A DNA stretch of 64,000 bases, from NCBI RefSeq assembly GCF_008931845.1, contig NZ_CP044535.1:186001-250000 (forward strand), read 5' to 3'. This document shows, one piece after another, positions 18,291 to 28,300 of this stretch. Source of the stretch: Borrelia maritima (GTDB lineage Bacteria; Spirochaetota; Spirochaetia; Borreliales; Borreliaceae). The position numbers and the translations under genes were made by a program. The first letter of the stretch is position 1; each line of letters begins with the position of its first letter. Below the pieces are notes generated by a model. The model ran no database searches. It was not told the origin of the DNA and saw nothing but the letters and a program-made list of their open reading frames with translations.

Positions 18291-19262
18291 ATGAAATTTA
18301 TAATAAATCTTTTATTATCTGCTGCAAAAATTATAACCTTTACAATAATAGTTTGCTTGGCTATTTTATCTATTTTTCAACCAATTTACATTTTGAAAGA
18401 AAATGAAATTTCAATAACTACCCGACTTGGAAAAATCCAAAGAACTGAAAATTTAGCCGGACTTAAATATAAAATTCCATTAATTGAAAATGTACAAATA
18501 TTCCCCAAAATAATTCTTAGATGGGATGGGGAACCTCAAAGAATCCCAACAGGGGGAGAAGAAAAGCAATTAATATGGATTGATACAACAGCTAGATGGA
18601 AAATTGCAGACATAAATAAATTTTATACAACAATAAAAACAATGAGCAGAGCATACATTAGAATTGATGCAGCAATTGAGCCTGCTGTTAGAGGAGTTGT
18701 TGCAAAATACCCCTTGTTAGAAATTATAAGAAGCTCAAACGACCCAATTCAGCGCTTGTCTAATGGAGTACTCACTCCGCAAGAAACAAAAATTAATGAT
18801 ATTTATAAAATAACAAAAGGAAGAAAAATAATCGAAAAAGAAATAATTCAAATCGCAAACAACAATACAAAAGATATTGGAATTGAAATTGTAGACGTAT
18901 TAATAAGAAAAGTCACTTATGATCCAAGCCTTATTGAATCTGTTAATAATAGAATGATTTCAGAAAGACAACAAATCGCAGAAGAACAAAGAAGCATAGG
19001 ACTAGCCGAAAAAACAGAAATTCTTGGTAGCATTGAAAAAGAAAAGCTTAAGCTATTAAGCGAAGCAAGAGCCACAGCTGCAAAAATAAAAGCTGAAGGA
19101 GACAGGGAAGCTGCAAAAATTTATTCAAATGCATATAGTAAAGATATTGAATTTTACAAATTTTGGCAAGCATTAGAAAGCTATAAGGCAGTATTAAAAG
19201 ATAAAAGAAAAATTTTCTCAACAGATATGGATTTCTTTAAATATCTTCACAAAAGAAGTTAA
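18291..19262 (+). CDS. hflC: HflC, SPFH/band-7 membrane protein
   Basis: 323 residues. N-terminal membrane helix (about 8-30), band-7 domain (ILKENEISITTRLGKIQRTENLAGLKYKIPLIENV), then a coiled helix with the SERQQIAEEQRSIG and ARATAAKIKAEGDREAAKIY motif typical of HflC. Forms the FtsH-regulating cage with HflK. The ATG abuts the hflK stop. FtsH itself is not in the window. Confidence 0.93.
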   Translation: MKFIINLLLSAAKIITFTIIVCLAILSIFQPIYILKENEISITTRLGKIQRTENLAGLKYKIPLIENVQIFPKIILRWDGEPQRIPTGGEEKQLIWIDTTARWKIADINKFYTTIKTMSRAYIRIDAAIEPAVRGVVAKYPLLEIIRSSNDPIQRLSNGVLTPQETKINDIYKITKGRKIIEKEIIQIANNNTKDIGIEIVDVLIRKVTYDPSLIESVNNRMISERQQIAEEQRSIGLAEKTEILGSIEKEKLKLLSEARATAAKIKAEGDREAAKIYSNAYSKDIEFYKFWQALESYKAVLKDKRKIFSTDMDFFKYLHKRS

Positions 19263-19595
19263 AAATTAATTGTATAATTTTTTTCTTTAAATGCCTGTAA
19301 TCTTTAAATATTTGTAAAATAAAAATCCTAAGGCACTGTTATTGTAAATTAAATAACAATGCAAGTCTTTATTTAAATTTAAAAGCCAAACAAAATCAAT
19401 AAAATCATTTAAAAAAATTCTCATAAAAATACATTATACAAAACATTAAAAATTAATTAAATTCCTAGAATTGTTTATTTAAAGCCTTAGAGCTAGTTAA
19501 AAATCATTTTTTTACACTATATTCAAAGGCTAAAATTTAAAAAGAGTTGACAAACATATATACTTGTGAAAAAATTAAGGTACTAGAATAAAAAC
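19263..19595. other. intergenic region hflC to tRNA-Phe
   Basis: About 330 bp with no open frame I would call. It holds an 11-bp inverted repeat with one mismatch (19333-19343 with 19352-19362, 8-nt loop) followed by T-rich DNA, a possible hflC terminator. A TTGACA at 19547-19552 is a candidate -35 for the tRNA-Phe pair, but the -10 at standard spacing is poor. Confidence 0.45.
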
Positions 19596-19668
19596 GCTGC
19601 TGTAGCTCAGTTGGTAGAGCATAGGACTGAAAATCCTTGTGTCAGGAGTTCGATTCTCCTCGGCAGCA
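19596..19668 (+). tRNA. tRNA-Phe (GAA), copy 1
   Basis: 73-nt cloverleaf with acceptor GCTGCTG/CGGCAGC, D arm GCTC/GAGC, anticodon loop CTGAAAA giving GAA, T stem AGGAG/CTCCT and discriminator A. A second, nearly identical gene follows after 27 bp. CCA is not encoded. Confidence 0.95.
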
Positions 19669-19695
19669 TGTTAATTAGTTAATTACATTACAATT

Positions 19696-19768
19696 GTCGC
19701 TGTAGCTCAGTTGGTAGAGCATAGGACTGAAAATCCTTGTGTCAGGAGTTCGATTCTCCTCGGCGACA
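19696..19768 (+). tRNA. tRNA-Phe (GAA), copy 2
   Basis: Same length and body as copy 1, but the acceptor stem reads GTCGCTG/CGGCGAC: pairs 2-71 and 3-70 are exchanged relative to copy 1 (C-G,T-A becomes T-A,C-G), with pairing kept. Anticodon loop CTGAAAA, GAA. Discriminator A; CCA not encoded. The next gene starts 28 bp later, so it may be read out of the tRNA transcript. Confidence 0.95.
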
Positions 19769-19796
19769 TTTATTTAAAGATTAAAAGGATCTCTAA

Positions 19797-21347
19797 GTGA
19801 TACTTAAAGAAATAAAGCAAATAAAAGATCTAAGCGAGCAAGACATAATTTTTGCAAGGATAGGAAACCTATCAAAACTCGGTACAAGAGTAAATGAAAA
19901 AATCATTAAAATACTTGATAAAGGCAATACGCCGTATATTCCCGTACTTAAAAAAAAAGAAGATGAGTCATATGAGGATCTTATAAAAAAAATAAATGAA
20001 GAAATTTTAAATGATGATCTTACCTATTTAAGAGAAAAGCTAATAGATAATTTAAAAGACGTATATAAACCCTTTAAGGAAGACGACCCAATATTTTTTA
20101 CCAAGGGGAAAAAACCACTCATGAAAATCAATACATTGATGGAAGTTGAGCCCAATCAAATTTATTGGAAAGAAATATTGGAAGGAAGTTTTAAAATACT
20201 TCCAAGACATAAAATAACGTCTTTACAAAAAATTTTATTAGAAATATATCATTATTTTGATATTCAAAAGCTTAGAACAAAAGAAAACTTTAAAGATAAA
20301 AAAACTTTAAAAAAATTGTATTTATATTCTGCTAGAAGAGATTACGAATTTTTTAAAGGAAAAGTCAAAACAGAAGGCGATTCAATACTACTGCATTCAG
20401 TCGACACAACAATTTATTTTTTATTGACAATTGCAAATTTAAACAAAATAAGATCTTTGAAAAATGCACCCCGTTCAACTATCAAATTTTTTCTTGATAA
20501 AACTGAGTATACCGAATTTACAGAATTTTTCTATGCAGAAGACATGATACTACAAGCTGCACTTGGATCATTACTACACTCAATAGGATTAATGCATATA
20601 ACAATATTAGAAAATATAGGAAATAAAATAAGCCTTAAGGATAAAAATTTAAAAGAACACCACAAATTAAAGATAGAACACTTAGAAAAAAATATTAACA
20701 TTGCCAAGAATTTGTTTAGAATAAGAGAGGATATTTCAGCTATTACAAAAATGATAATTAATGGACAAAAAGAATACCTTGATGCTACTGGATATCCGCA
20801 AACTAAAATCAACAAATTTACTCATGAACTTGTTAGAATTTTCTGCATAATTGATACTTACGATGAATTGGTAAATCCAATAATAATAAAAGAAAGCGCT
20901 AACCCTTTAGAGGTTGTTAAATTCCTAATAGAAAATAGCGGGGAATACTGTTGGAGCAGAAAAGAACCAAGCGAGCAAACAAAAAACAAAAAATTTGACA
21001 TTAAAATGCTTGAAAATTTTTTAACAATACTTGCACCTTTTGATTATGGACAAATAGTGAGTGTAAACAAAAAAAATAATAATGAAAATCTTTTTCAAGC
21101 TGCTGTTATTGAATACAAAACAGGAGTTATGCCAAACATATCTATAATAAACAAAAAAAAACAGATTTATAAACTAGAAGAAATAATAATGGATCTCGAA
21201 AATAAGGAAATTTTAATAAAAGATACAAATGGACATTATAAAAAAAATCCATTAAAAAATGTGGATGATTTTGTAATAAAAAACAACATTCCAGAATTAA
21301 ATAAAAATGAAATTCAACTCATTCCCTTTAACTATGAAAAAAAATAA
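19797..21347 (+). CDS. degenerate HD-GYP-like protein, 516 aa
   Basis: 516 residues, GTG start with SD AAGGA. The C-terminal half has the HD-GYP layout: an early His (H200 in LLHSVDTT), HSIG at 261-264 where the HD pair should be, NGQKE at 322-326 where HHE should be, an intact GYP at 332-334 (LDATGYP) and IIDTYDEL at 351-358. The HD aspartate and HHE histidines are missing, so cyclic-di-GMP hydrolysis is unlikely. It could be a binding or scaffold protein. The N-terminal 190 residues match nothing I know. No membrane segment. Confidence 0.8.
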   Translation: MILKEIKQIKDLSEQDIIFARIGNLSKLGTRVNEKIIKILDKGNTPYIPVLKKKEDESYEDLIKKINEEILNDDLTYLREKLIDNLKDVYKPFKEDDPIFFTKGKKPLMKINTLMEVEPNQIYWKEILEGSFKILPRHKITSLQKILLEIYHYFDIQKLRTKENFKDKKTLKKLYLYSARRDYEFFKGKVKTEGDSILLHSVDTTIYFLLTIANLNKIRSLKNAPRSTIKFFLDKTEYTEFTEFFYAEDMILQAALGSLLHSIGLMHITILENIGNKISLKDKNLKEHHKLKIEHLEKNINIAKNLFRIREDISAITKMIINGQKEYLDATGYPQTKINKFTHELVRIFCIIDTYDELVNPIIIKESANPLEVVKFLIENSGEYCWSRKEPSEQTKNKKFDIKMLENFLTILAPFDYGQIVSVNKKNNNENLFQAAVIEYKTGVMPNISIINKKKQIYKLEEIIMDLENKEILIKDTNGHYKKNPLKNVDDFVIKNNIPELNKNEIQLIPFNYEKK

Positions 21348-21350
21348 ATC

Positions 21351-21887
21351 CTACAATATTTTCAAAAAAATAAGTTTTGATCCCCCATACCTTTTTAAAT
21401 TATAAACCAAAAATTTTGATGTATTTATGTCCAAATCTTCACTAAAAGGGCAATGCATAATGATATTAACTTTATTATTTAAAAGTCTGCCTTTTAAAAT
21501 AATCTCGAGTAGATTAATCTTATTTTTATAATTAAAAGGAGGATCAAGATAAATGAAATCATAAAAAAGATCTTTTTTGCTTAAAAAATCCTCTGCTCTT
21601 TGAAAAAAAAAATTATAAAATTCCTCAACAAAACTAAAATTTTTAACTAATGTTGCTTTAGTCTTTTTATTATACTCAACAAGATGGGCAAGACTAGCTC
21701 CCCTACTAAGGGCTTCAACAGACATTATGCCAGTTCCTGCAAAAACATCTAAAAATTTTGAGTTAACAATATCTTTGAAAATAATAGAAAAAAAGGCTTC
21801 TCTGACAAGAGACATTACGGGACGAACAGCTAAAGCCTTGGGAAACAAAATTTTTTTGCCTTTATATTTACCCGCACTTACATACAT
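21351..21887 (-). CDS. rsmD: RsmD, 16S rRNA m2G966 methyltransferase
   Basis: About 178 residues from the ATG at 21887, chosen because the family begins with the (R/Y)-V-x-A-G-K-Y-K-G-K-K motif seen right there. The frame stays open upstream to 22073, but that part overlaps galU and its promoter. SAM motif FLDVFAGTGIMSVEALSRGA and catalytic tetrad DPPF (in IYLDPPFNYK) are clear. It methylates G966 of 16S rRNA in the assembled 30S subunit. Convergent with the HD-GYP-like gene, 3 bp apart. Confidence 0.88.
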   Translation of the reverse strand: MYVSAGKYKGKKILFPKALAVRPVMSLVREAFFSIIFKDIVNSKFLDVFAGTGIMSVEALSRGASLAHLVEYNKKTKATLVKNFSFVEEFYNFFFQRAEDFLSKKDLFYDFIYLDPPFNYKNKINLLEIILKGRLLNNKVNIIMHCPFSEDLDINTSKFLVYNLKRYGGSKLIFLKIL

Positions 21888-21972
21888 AAATAAAGATTTT
21901 AAAACAATTCTAAAAAACATTGAATATATAAAATTAAATTTTTGATATAATCTTATTTCAAGAGAGAAAAGT

Positions 21973-22809
21973 ATGAAAGGAATTATTCTGGCAGCTGGGT
22001 ATGGAACAAGATTTTTACCAATAACAAAAACAATTCCAAAAGAAATGTTACCAATTTTAAACAAACCAGCCATAGATTATATCATCCAAGAATTTATCGA
22101 TTCGGGAATAAAAGACATTTTATTAATAAGTTCAAGACGAAAAAAGGTTCTTGACGATTATTTTGATAGAGAAATTGAACTTGAAAATATTTTTTTAAAA
22201 GAAAATAAAAAAAATGAACTAGAAAAGATTAAAAGTAAAAAAATCAACATAAGCTTCTTAAGACAAAAAGAAATGTTGGGCACAGGAAATGCACTACTTT
22301 ATGCGAAACCCTGGATCAATAGAGAACCTGTAGTTGTGGCTTACCCCGACGATCTTCACATTGGAAATCCACCATTAAGCTTACAATTAATCAAGCTTCA
22401 TGAAAAGACTGGAAAGAACATAATGTCTATCATTGAAAATCCAGAAAATATAAACAGATACGGAGTAATAGATCTTTACAAAGACAAAGTCCATGTAAAA
22501 AACATTATTGAAAAACCAAAAATTGGGAGCGAACCTAGCAATAAAGCATCTATTGGAAGATTTTTATATAACTATGAATTTTTTGAGCATTTAGAAGAAG
22601 GATTTAAACTGCATCAAAAGGGTGAATACTATCACATTTATGCTTTAAAAAAGCTAATGGATCAAAAAAAAGTACTGTATAAAAATATTGAGGGAAAAAG
22701 AATTGACATAGGAACTCTTGAGGGTTATTTAGAGGCAATATTAAATTTTGCAAAAAAAGATAAAAATTTAATGGAAATTATAAAAAAAGGAATAAATGAA
22801 AACGATTAA
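21973..22809 (+). CDS. galU: UTP--glucose-1-phosphate uridylyltransferase
   Basis: 278 residues. Nucleotidyltransferase motif LAAGYGTRFLPITKTIPKEMLPI at residues 6-28, then KPAIDYIIQEF and AYPDDLH, followed by IIEKPKIGSEPSN. Makes UDP-glucose, which in Borrelia would feed UDP-galactose and the galactosyl-cholesterol glycolipids (inference). SD GAGAG precedes the ATG. It overlaps the next gene by 14 bp and heads a plus-strand run that reaches to the coiled-coil gene after mutL. Confidence 0.92.
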   Translation: MKGIILAAGYGTRFLPITKTIPKEMLPILNKPAIDYIIQEFIDSGIKDILLISSRRKKVLDDYFDREIELENIFLKENKKNELEKIKSKKINISFLRQKEMLGTGNALLYAKPWINREPVVVAYPDDLHIGNPPLSLQLIKLHEKTGKNIMSIIENPENINRYGVIDLYKDKVHVKNIIEKPKIGSEPSNKASIGRFLYNYEFFEHLEEGFKLHQKGEYYHIYALKKLMDQKKVLYKNIEGKRIDIGTLEGYLEAILNFAKKDKNLMEIIKKGINEND

Positions 22810-24571
22810 AAAGGATCGAGAATTTTATGATTACCTTGCTACATTAAAAAAATACATAATCAAATATATAGAAGAAAAAGTTTTAAAATACAGCATTGCT
22901 TCTCAACTTTACAAATTAGAAAAAACTGAAATAATTGAACTTATAAAAATTAGCGATAATTATGAAAAAGAAAAAAATACATTAAATACTTCGCTCGAAG
23001 AATACTACTACAATAAAACTCAAAATGAAATAATTAAAAAATGGATACTAGAAATAATAAGAAGTAAAAACTTCGCTCAAATAAGTAAAGAAGCTAACTT
23101 TAACACCAAAAAACTAGGAATAACATATAAACTAAAATCTAGCAACTTTTTAAAACTAATTGAAATACAAAATAACCCTTATTATTCTCAAGAAAAAAAA
23201 GACATTTACAAGCAATTTATATTAAATTTTTCTAGCAATATTAACATTGACAACTTAGAGCAAACAATAGACATTCTAGTGGCTGTAAGAAACAAAAATA
23301 AAATTAAAATATTGAATATATTAAATAAAAATTTAAAAAATAAATCAGAAAATCAAAATGTTTTTAAATCAAGCCTAGCTAATAAAGAAAGTAGACTAAT
23401 AAAGCTAAAAAAAATACTAATACTTACATATTGGCCAGTTGGGTGTTTAAGTAAAAACATTTTTATCAAAATTTTAATAAAACATTACAAATACTTGGAA
23501 GAAGAAATTCTAGCACTAAAATATAATGAAATTTTAAATTACTTACGTGCACTAAAAACTTTAAGTCTCAATGAAATCTTCTATAAAGGTTCGAGCAAAA
23601 ATATTAACTTTAATTATTTTTTCAGTGATTTTACACAATACATCCCAAAAGATTTTCAAAACACATTAAAGTGTTATTTGTATGTAGTTGAAAAAACAAT
23701 AACAAAAAAATATTTAACTTGGTTTTTTAAGGACAAAATATCAAATAATTGGGAATCTTTCACAAACACGCTTGAATACATTGAAAAACACAAATTAATT
23801 AACATAAAAGAAAAAATTAAAGAAATTATAACCGCAAAATTTCAAACAGAAGATTTTTTTATATCTTTTGACAAGACAAATTTCAATCCTTACAAAAGCT
23901 CAATCTTTAAAGAAAGATGCATTAAAAATGCATTCATACAAAGCATTGTAAACTATGTCGAAAAAAATTCTCAAAATATAGAAACTTATGGGTGGATTGC
24001 GTTCTACATTTATGCTGAGAACAAAGATAAAAAAATTTTTTGTCAACACATGAAAGATTTTTTCAAAAATAAAACCTTTGAAACACAAAATCAAATATTT
24101 GTATATTTTTTATCTTTTTATCCCAATATTGAAAATAAACATTTCAAGTTCATATCAGATATACTCCTTTACCTTGACGAAAATAAAATTACAATACCTA
24201 AAAAAATAATAAAAATGCAAAAAATAAATCCCAACCAACTAGATTACCAAAGATCATATATTTTAATAAAATCACTAAAAACAAGATCTAGGATTTTAAA
24301 AATTCTACTCAAAAATATAAGATTTGATCTTATTGAAAAACTTGAAGATGAAAATGAGAAAAAATTATTACCCGCAATATGCTATTTAATATATTGTGAT
24401 AATCTGGTAGAATTAAAAAACAATAAAAAAATAAAATCTAATGAAAAAAATAGCTTATTAGAATTTATTTCTTTTTTCAAAGCAAAATTGAAGCAAAAAA
24501 TAAATTTTAAAAAAGAGCTTATGAAAGCTAAAGACATTCAATCTAAATTAAATATAATGGAAAAAAAATGA
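22796..24571 (+). CDS. hypothetical helical protein, 591 aa
   Basis: 591 residues, Lys/Asn/Ile-rich and strongly helical throughout, with no signal peptide, no membrane segment and no motif I recognise. It overlaps galU by 14 bp and the next TPR gene by 4 bp, so it lies in the galU-lmp1 operon. Its place suggests a role linked to the envelope proteins downstream, but that is context only. Confidence 0.75.
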   Translation: MKTIKKDREFYDYLATLKKYIIKYIEEKVLKYSIASQLYKLEKTEIIELIKISDNYEKEKNTLNTSLEEYYYNKTQNEIIKKWILEIIRSKNFAQISKEANFNTKKLGITYKLKSSNFLKLIEIQNNPYYSQEKKDIYKQFILNFSSNINIDNLEQTIDILVAVRNKNKIKILNILNKNLKNKSENQNVFKSSLANKESRLIKLKKILILTYWPVGCLSKNIFIKILIKHYKYLEEEILALKYNEILNYLRALKTLSLNEIFYKGSSKNINFNYFFSDFTQYIPKDFQNTLKCYLYVVEKTITKKYLTWFFKDKISNNWESFTNTLEYIEKHKLINIKEKIKEIITAKFQTEDFFISFDKTNFNPYKSSIFKERCIKNAFIQSIVNYVEKNSQNIETYGWIAFYIYAENKDKKIFCQHMKDFFKNKTFETQNQIFVYFLSFYPNIENKHFKFISDILLYLDENKITIPKKIIKMQKINPNQLDYQRSYILIKSLKTRSRILKILLKNIRFDLIEKLEDENEKKLLPAICYLIYCDNLVELKNNKKIKSNEKNSLLEFISFFKAKLKQKINFKKELMKAKDIQSKLNIMEKK

Positions 24572-25335
24572 AGATTTATTTTTTATTAAATAAAAATTGT
24601 AAAATTTTTATTTTATTTTTAATTCTAATATTTAATTCAAAATTGGCATATTCTCAAAGGCTAATTAGAATTGGGAAAGAAGAACTAAAAAACAAAAATT
24701 ACATTCAAGCAATCGAAACACTTAGCGATGCTATTAAAAAATATCCAAAAGTACAACTTGGCTATTACTTTTTATCAGTAGCCTACAGAGAAAATAACCA
24801 ATTAACAGAGGCAGAAGGAGCCTTGCTAGATGGAATTGCAGTAGGAGGTGAGATCGATTACATGCTATATTATGAATTAGGCAACATAATGTTCAACAGA
24901 GGAGAAGGTTACTATCCTTTAGCAATAAAATATTATTCTCATTCTATTAAAAACAAACCCAATTATGACAGCGCACTACTAAACAGAGCTAATGCCTATG
25001 TTCAACAGGGCAAAATAACATCTAAAGAAAAAGAATACCAAAAAGCTTGGGACTCATATACTATGGCTATCCACGACTACTCACAATTTATTACCCTTAG
25101 ATCAAAAACAGAAAAAAAAGACAGCATTTTGCTTATAATAAGCTATTTAAGAAATGAAAAAATTAATCTTGAAAAACTTGACAAAAGCTTAAAAGGACGA
25201 ACCGAGCATATTGTATACGCAAAAGAAGATAAAAATCAAATACTTAAAGACAGTTTTAAAGACACCCTAGAAACAAATTCTTTAATTGAACTAGAAAAAC
25301 TTAATTGGCAAGAGGAGTTATATATAGATGAATAA
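24568..25335 (+). CDS. secreted or membrane-anchored TPR protein, 255 aa
   Basis: 255 residues. N-terminal hydrophobic leader (about 11-29, ending AYSQR) suggests export through Sec; no lipobox Cys at a good position. It is followed by about three tetratricopeptide repeats (about 30-180; NYIQAIETLSDAIKKYP, PLAIKYYSHSIKNKPNYDSALLNRANAYVQQG). It overlaps the preceding gene by 4 bp and lmp1 by 8 bp. As lmp1 is also TPR-bearing, the two may act at the same envelope site. Confidence 0.8.
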   Translation: MKIYFLLNKNCKIFILFLILIFNSKLAYSQRLIRIGKEELKNKNYIQAIETLSDAIKKYPKVQLGYYFLSVAYRENNQLTEAEGALLDGIAVGGEIDYMLYYELGNIMFNRGEGYYPLAIKYYSHSIKNKPNYDSALLNRANAYVQQGKITSKEKEYQKAWDSYTMAIHDYSQFITLRSKTEKKDSILLIISYLRNEKINLEKLDKSLKGRTEHIVYAKEDKNQILKDSFKDTLETNSLIELEKLNWQEELYIDE

Positions 25336-28300
25336 AAACCACACAAATTTTTCAGTATTATTGCTTTTAATTTTCTTACTTATCTTATCTTTTGGGGGCT
25401 TTGGTTACTATATATATCAAAGCAAATTAAATGACAAAAATCGAGAAATAATGCTAAACGAAGTTAAAAATAGTGTAATAGATCGAAACTATAAGAAAGC
25501 ATATTCTGTTGCAAAACTTCTACAAGATAAATACCCTCAAAACGAAGACATTGCTATGCTTACAAGTACGCTAGAAGAAATTGCCAACAGCAGCCCTTTT
25601 GAATCAAACGACCTACAAAGAGATTCTGCGAATCAAATCTTAGACAAAATTAAAGGGCAAAACAATGAAAAAACAAATGTAAAAGAAAACTTTGATATTG
25701 GATTTAATAATAGATACATTAAAGACAACACAATAACGGAAAACTACTCTGACAGAAACGATGATGTTGGCATTGAAGATGAAGACATAGCTGAATTTAA
25801 AAAAAGTAAAATTCCGGAAAAAATAATACCAAACACAAAGCCAAAAGAAGAAGATCAAACAATACAATCTCCAAATCCCAAATTAAATGTTAATGATCAA
25901 AAAAATTTATTCAATTTAGAAAAACTAAAAAAAAATTTAAACGAAAAATCAAATAGTGAAAATATTTTAAACACCTCCCCAAAAATAGAAAATGATAAGC
26001 AAAAACTAAATTTTTCCAAGGAAAAAAAATCCGAACACATTTTAAAAACCACAGACAATAGTCAATATTCAAACAATGATAATGCTATATCTTTAAAAAA
26101 GATTTCTTCAAATTCAAAAAAAGAAAGTAACCTTTCTATAACCAGTCAAACAATAATAGGGAAGATTCATAGACCATATACTTACTTAATAAAAAAAGAA
26201 CTCTATGAAATATTAGATGATATTAATACTGGCAGAGTCACACTTGGAAAAAACAGATTAAAAGAATTAATCAAAAGGGGTTTAAGCAATAAATTCCAAA
26301 AAGTAAATGAATTGATTGAAGGTTTAAAAAATAAAGAAGCCTCTAATTTACTATTAACCTTAATAAAAAAAGATATTGAACCAAATTTAATTGATATACC
26401 TAATATACCAGAAGATCCTTACAAAAAAAATATTTTTCAATTACCTAAAGAAGACAAGAAAATACAACACTTAGAAGACCTTAAATCTAAGGTTAATTCA
26501 ATAAAACCTATTGATCTTGAAAACCCAGAAACTCGCCAACAAGCCATTAATGATCTAAACGAATTCTTGAAAATTAATCCTAATGACACACATGCTTCTA
26601 AAATTTTAGCCCAAGCTAATAAAACACAACACTTAGAAGACCTTAAATCTAAGGTTAATTCAATAAAACCTATTGATCTTGAAAACCCAGAAACTCGCCA
26701 ACAAGCCATTAATGATCTAAACGAATTCTTGAAAATTAATCCTAATGACACACATGCTTCTAAAATTTTAGCCCAAGCTAATAAAACACAACACTTAGAA
26801 GACCTTAAATCTAAGGTTAATTCAATAAAACCTATTGATCTTGAAAACCCAAAAACTCGCCAACAAGCCATTAATGATCTAAACGAATTCTTGAAAATTA
26901 ATCCTAATGACACACATGCTTCTAAAATTTTAGCCCAAGCTAATAAAACACAACACTTAGAAGACCTTAAATCTAAGGTTAATTCAATAAAACCTATTGA
27001 TCTTGAAAACCCAGAAACTCGCCAACAAGCCATTAATGATCTAAACGAATTCTTGAAAATTAATCCTAATGACACACATGCTTCTAAAATTTTAGCCCAA
27101 GCTAATAAAACACAACACTTAGAAGACCTTAAATCTAAGGTTAATTCAATAAAACCTATTGATCTTGAAAACCCAAAAACTCGCCAACAAGCCATTAATG
27201 ATCTAAACGAATTCTTGAAAATTAATCCTAATGACACACATGCTTCTAAAGCTTTAGCCCAAGCTTATGAAAATGATGGGGATTTGCTAAGAGCAGAAAA
27301 TGTATACGAAAAAATTACCAAGCTCACAAATACCCAAGAAGATTGCTATAAACTTGGCATCATTAGATTCAAACTTAAAAAGTATGAAAACTCAATAGAG
27401 TCATTTGATCAAACAATAAGGCTAAATCCGAAACATAAAAAAGCATACAATAACAAAGGAATAGCCTTAATGATGTTAAATAAAAATAAAAAAGCAATAA
27501 AATCTTTTGAGAAGGCAATACAAATCGATAAAAATTATGACACTGCCTACTACCAAAAAGGTATAGCAGAAGAAAAAAATGGCGATATGCAACAAGCATT
27601 TGAAAGTTTTAAAAATGCCTACAATATCGATAAAAAATTTAACTACGCATTAAAAGTCGGAATAGTATCAAACAACTTAGGAAACTTCAAACAAAGTGAA
27701 GAATATTTAAGTTTTTTCAATGACAATGCAAAAACCCCTAACGACATTGCCATTTATAACCTAGCAATAGCAAAATTTGAAAACAATAAACTTGAAGAAT
27801 CTCTTGAAGCAATAAACAAGGCTATCAATTTAAATCCAGAAAAAAGTGAATATTTATATTTAAAAGCATCTATAAATCTTAAAAACGAAAATTACAAAAA
27901 TGCTATACCACTTTACAGCTTAGTAATTGAAAAAAATCCTGAAAATATTTCAGCTTATATAAACCTAGCAAAAGCATACGAAAAATCGGGAAACCAAACT
28001 CAAGCAATCTCAACTCTTGAAAAGATAATAAATAAAAACAATAAATTAGCCTTAAACAATCTTGGAATACTTTATAAAAAACAAAAAAAATTTCAAAAAG
28101 CAATTGAAATTTTTGAAAAAGCAATACTCAATTCGGATATTGAAGCAAAATATAATCTTGCAACCACTTTGATTGAAATTAATGATAATGCAAGAGCTAA
28201 AGACCTTCTAAAGGAATATACAAAATTAAAACCAAATAATCCAGAAGCCCTACATGCACTCGGAATAATAGAATATAATGAGAATAATAATGATCAAACA

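Noticed and set aside
21888-22073. Upstream extension of rsmD
   Set aside because: It would run over the start of galU and its promoter. The family N-terminus begins at about 21887.
26437-27237. 266-codon antisense open frame across lmp1
   Set aside because: The lmp1 unit is 162 bp, divisible by three, so one stop-free antisense unit is simply repeated five times. It has no SD and its repeats mirror the sense coding.
26464-27273. Tandem repeats as a CRISPR array
   Set aside because: The units are 162 bp, contiguous, without spacers, and fully in frame inside lmp1. No cas-like gene is present.
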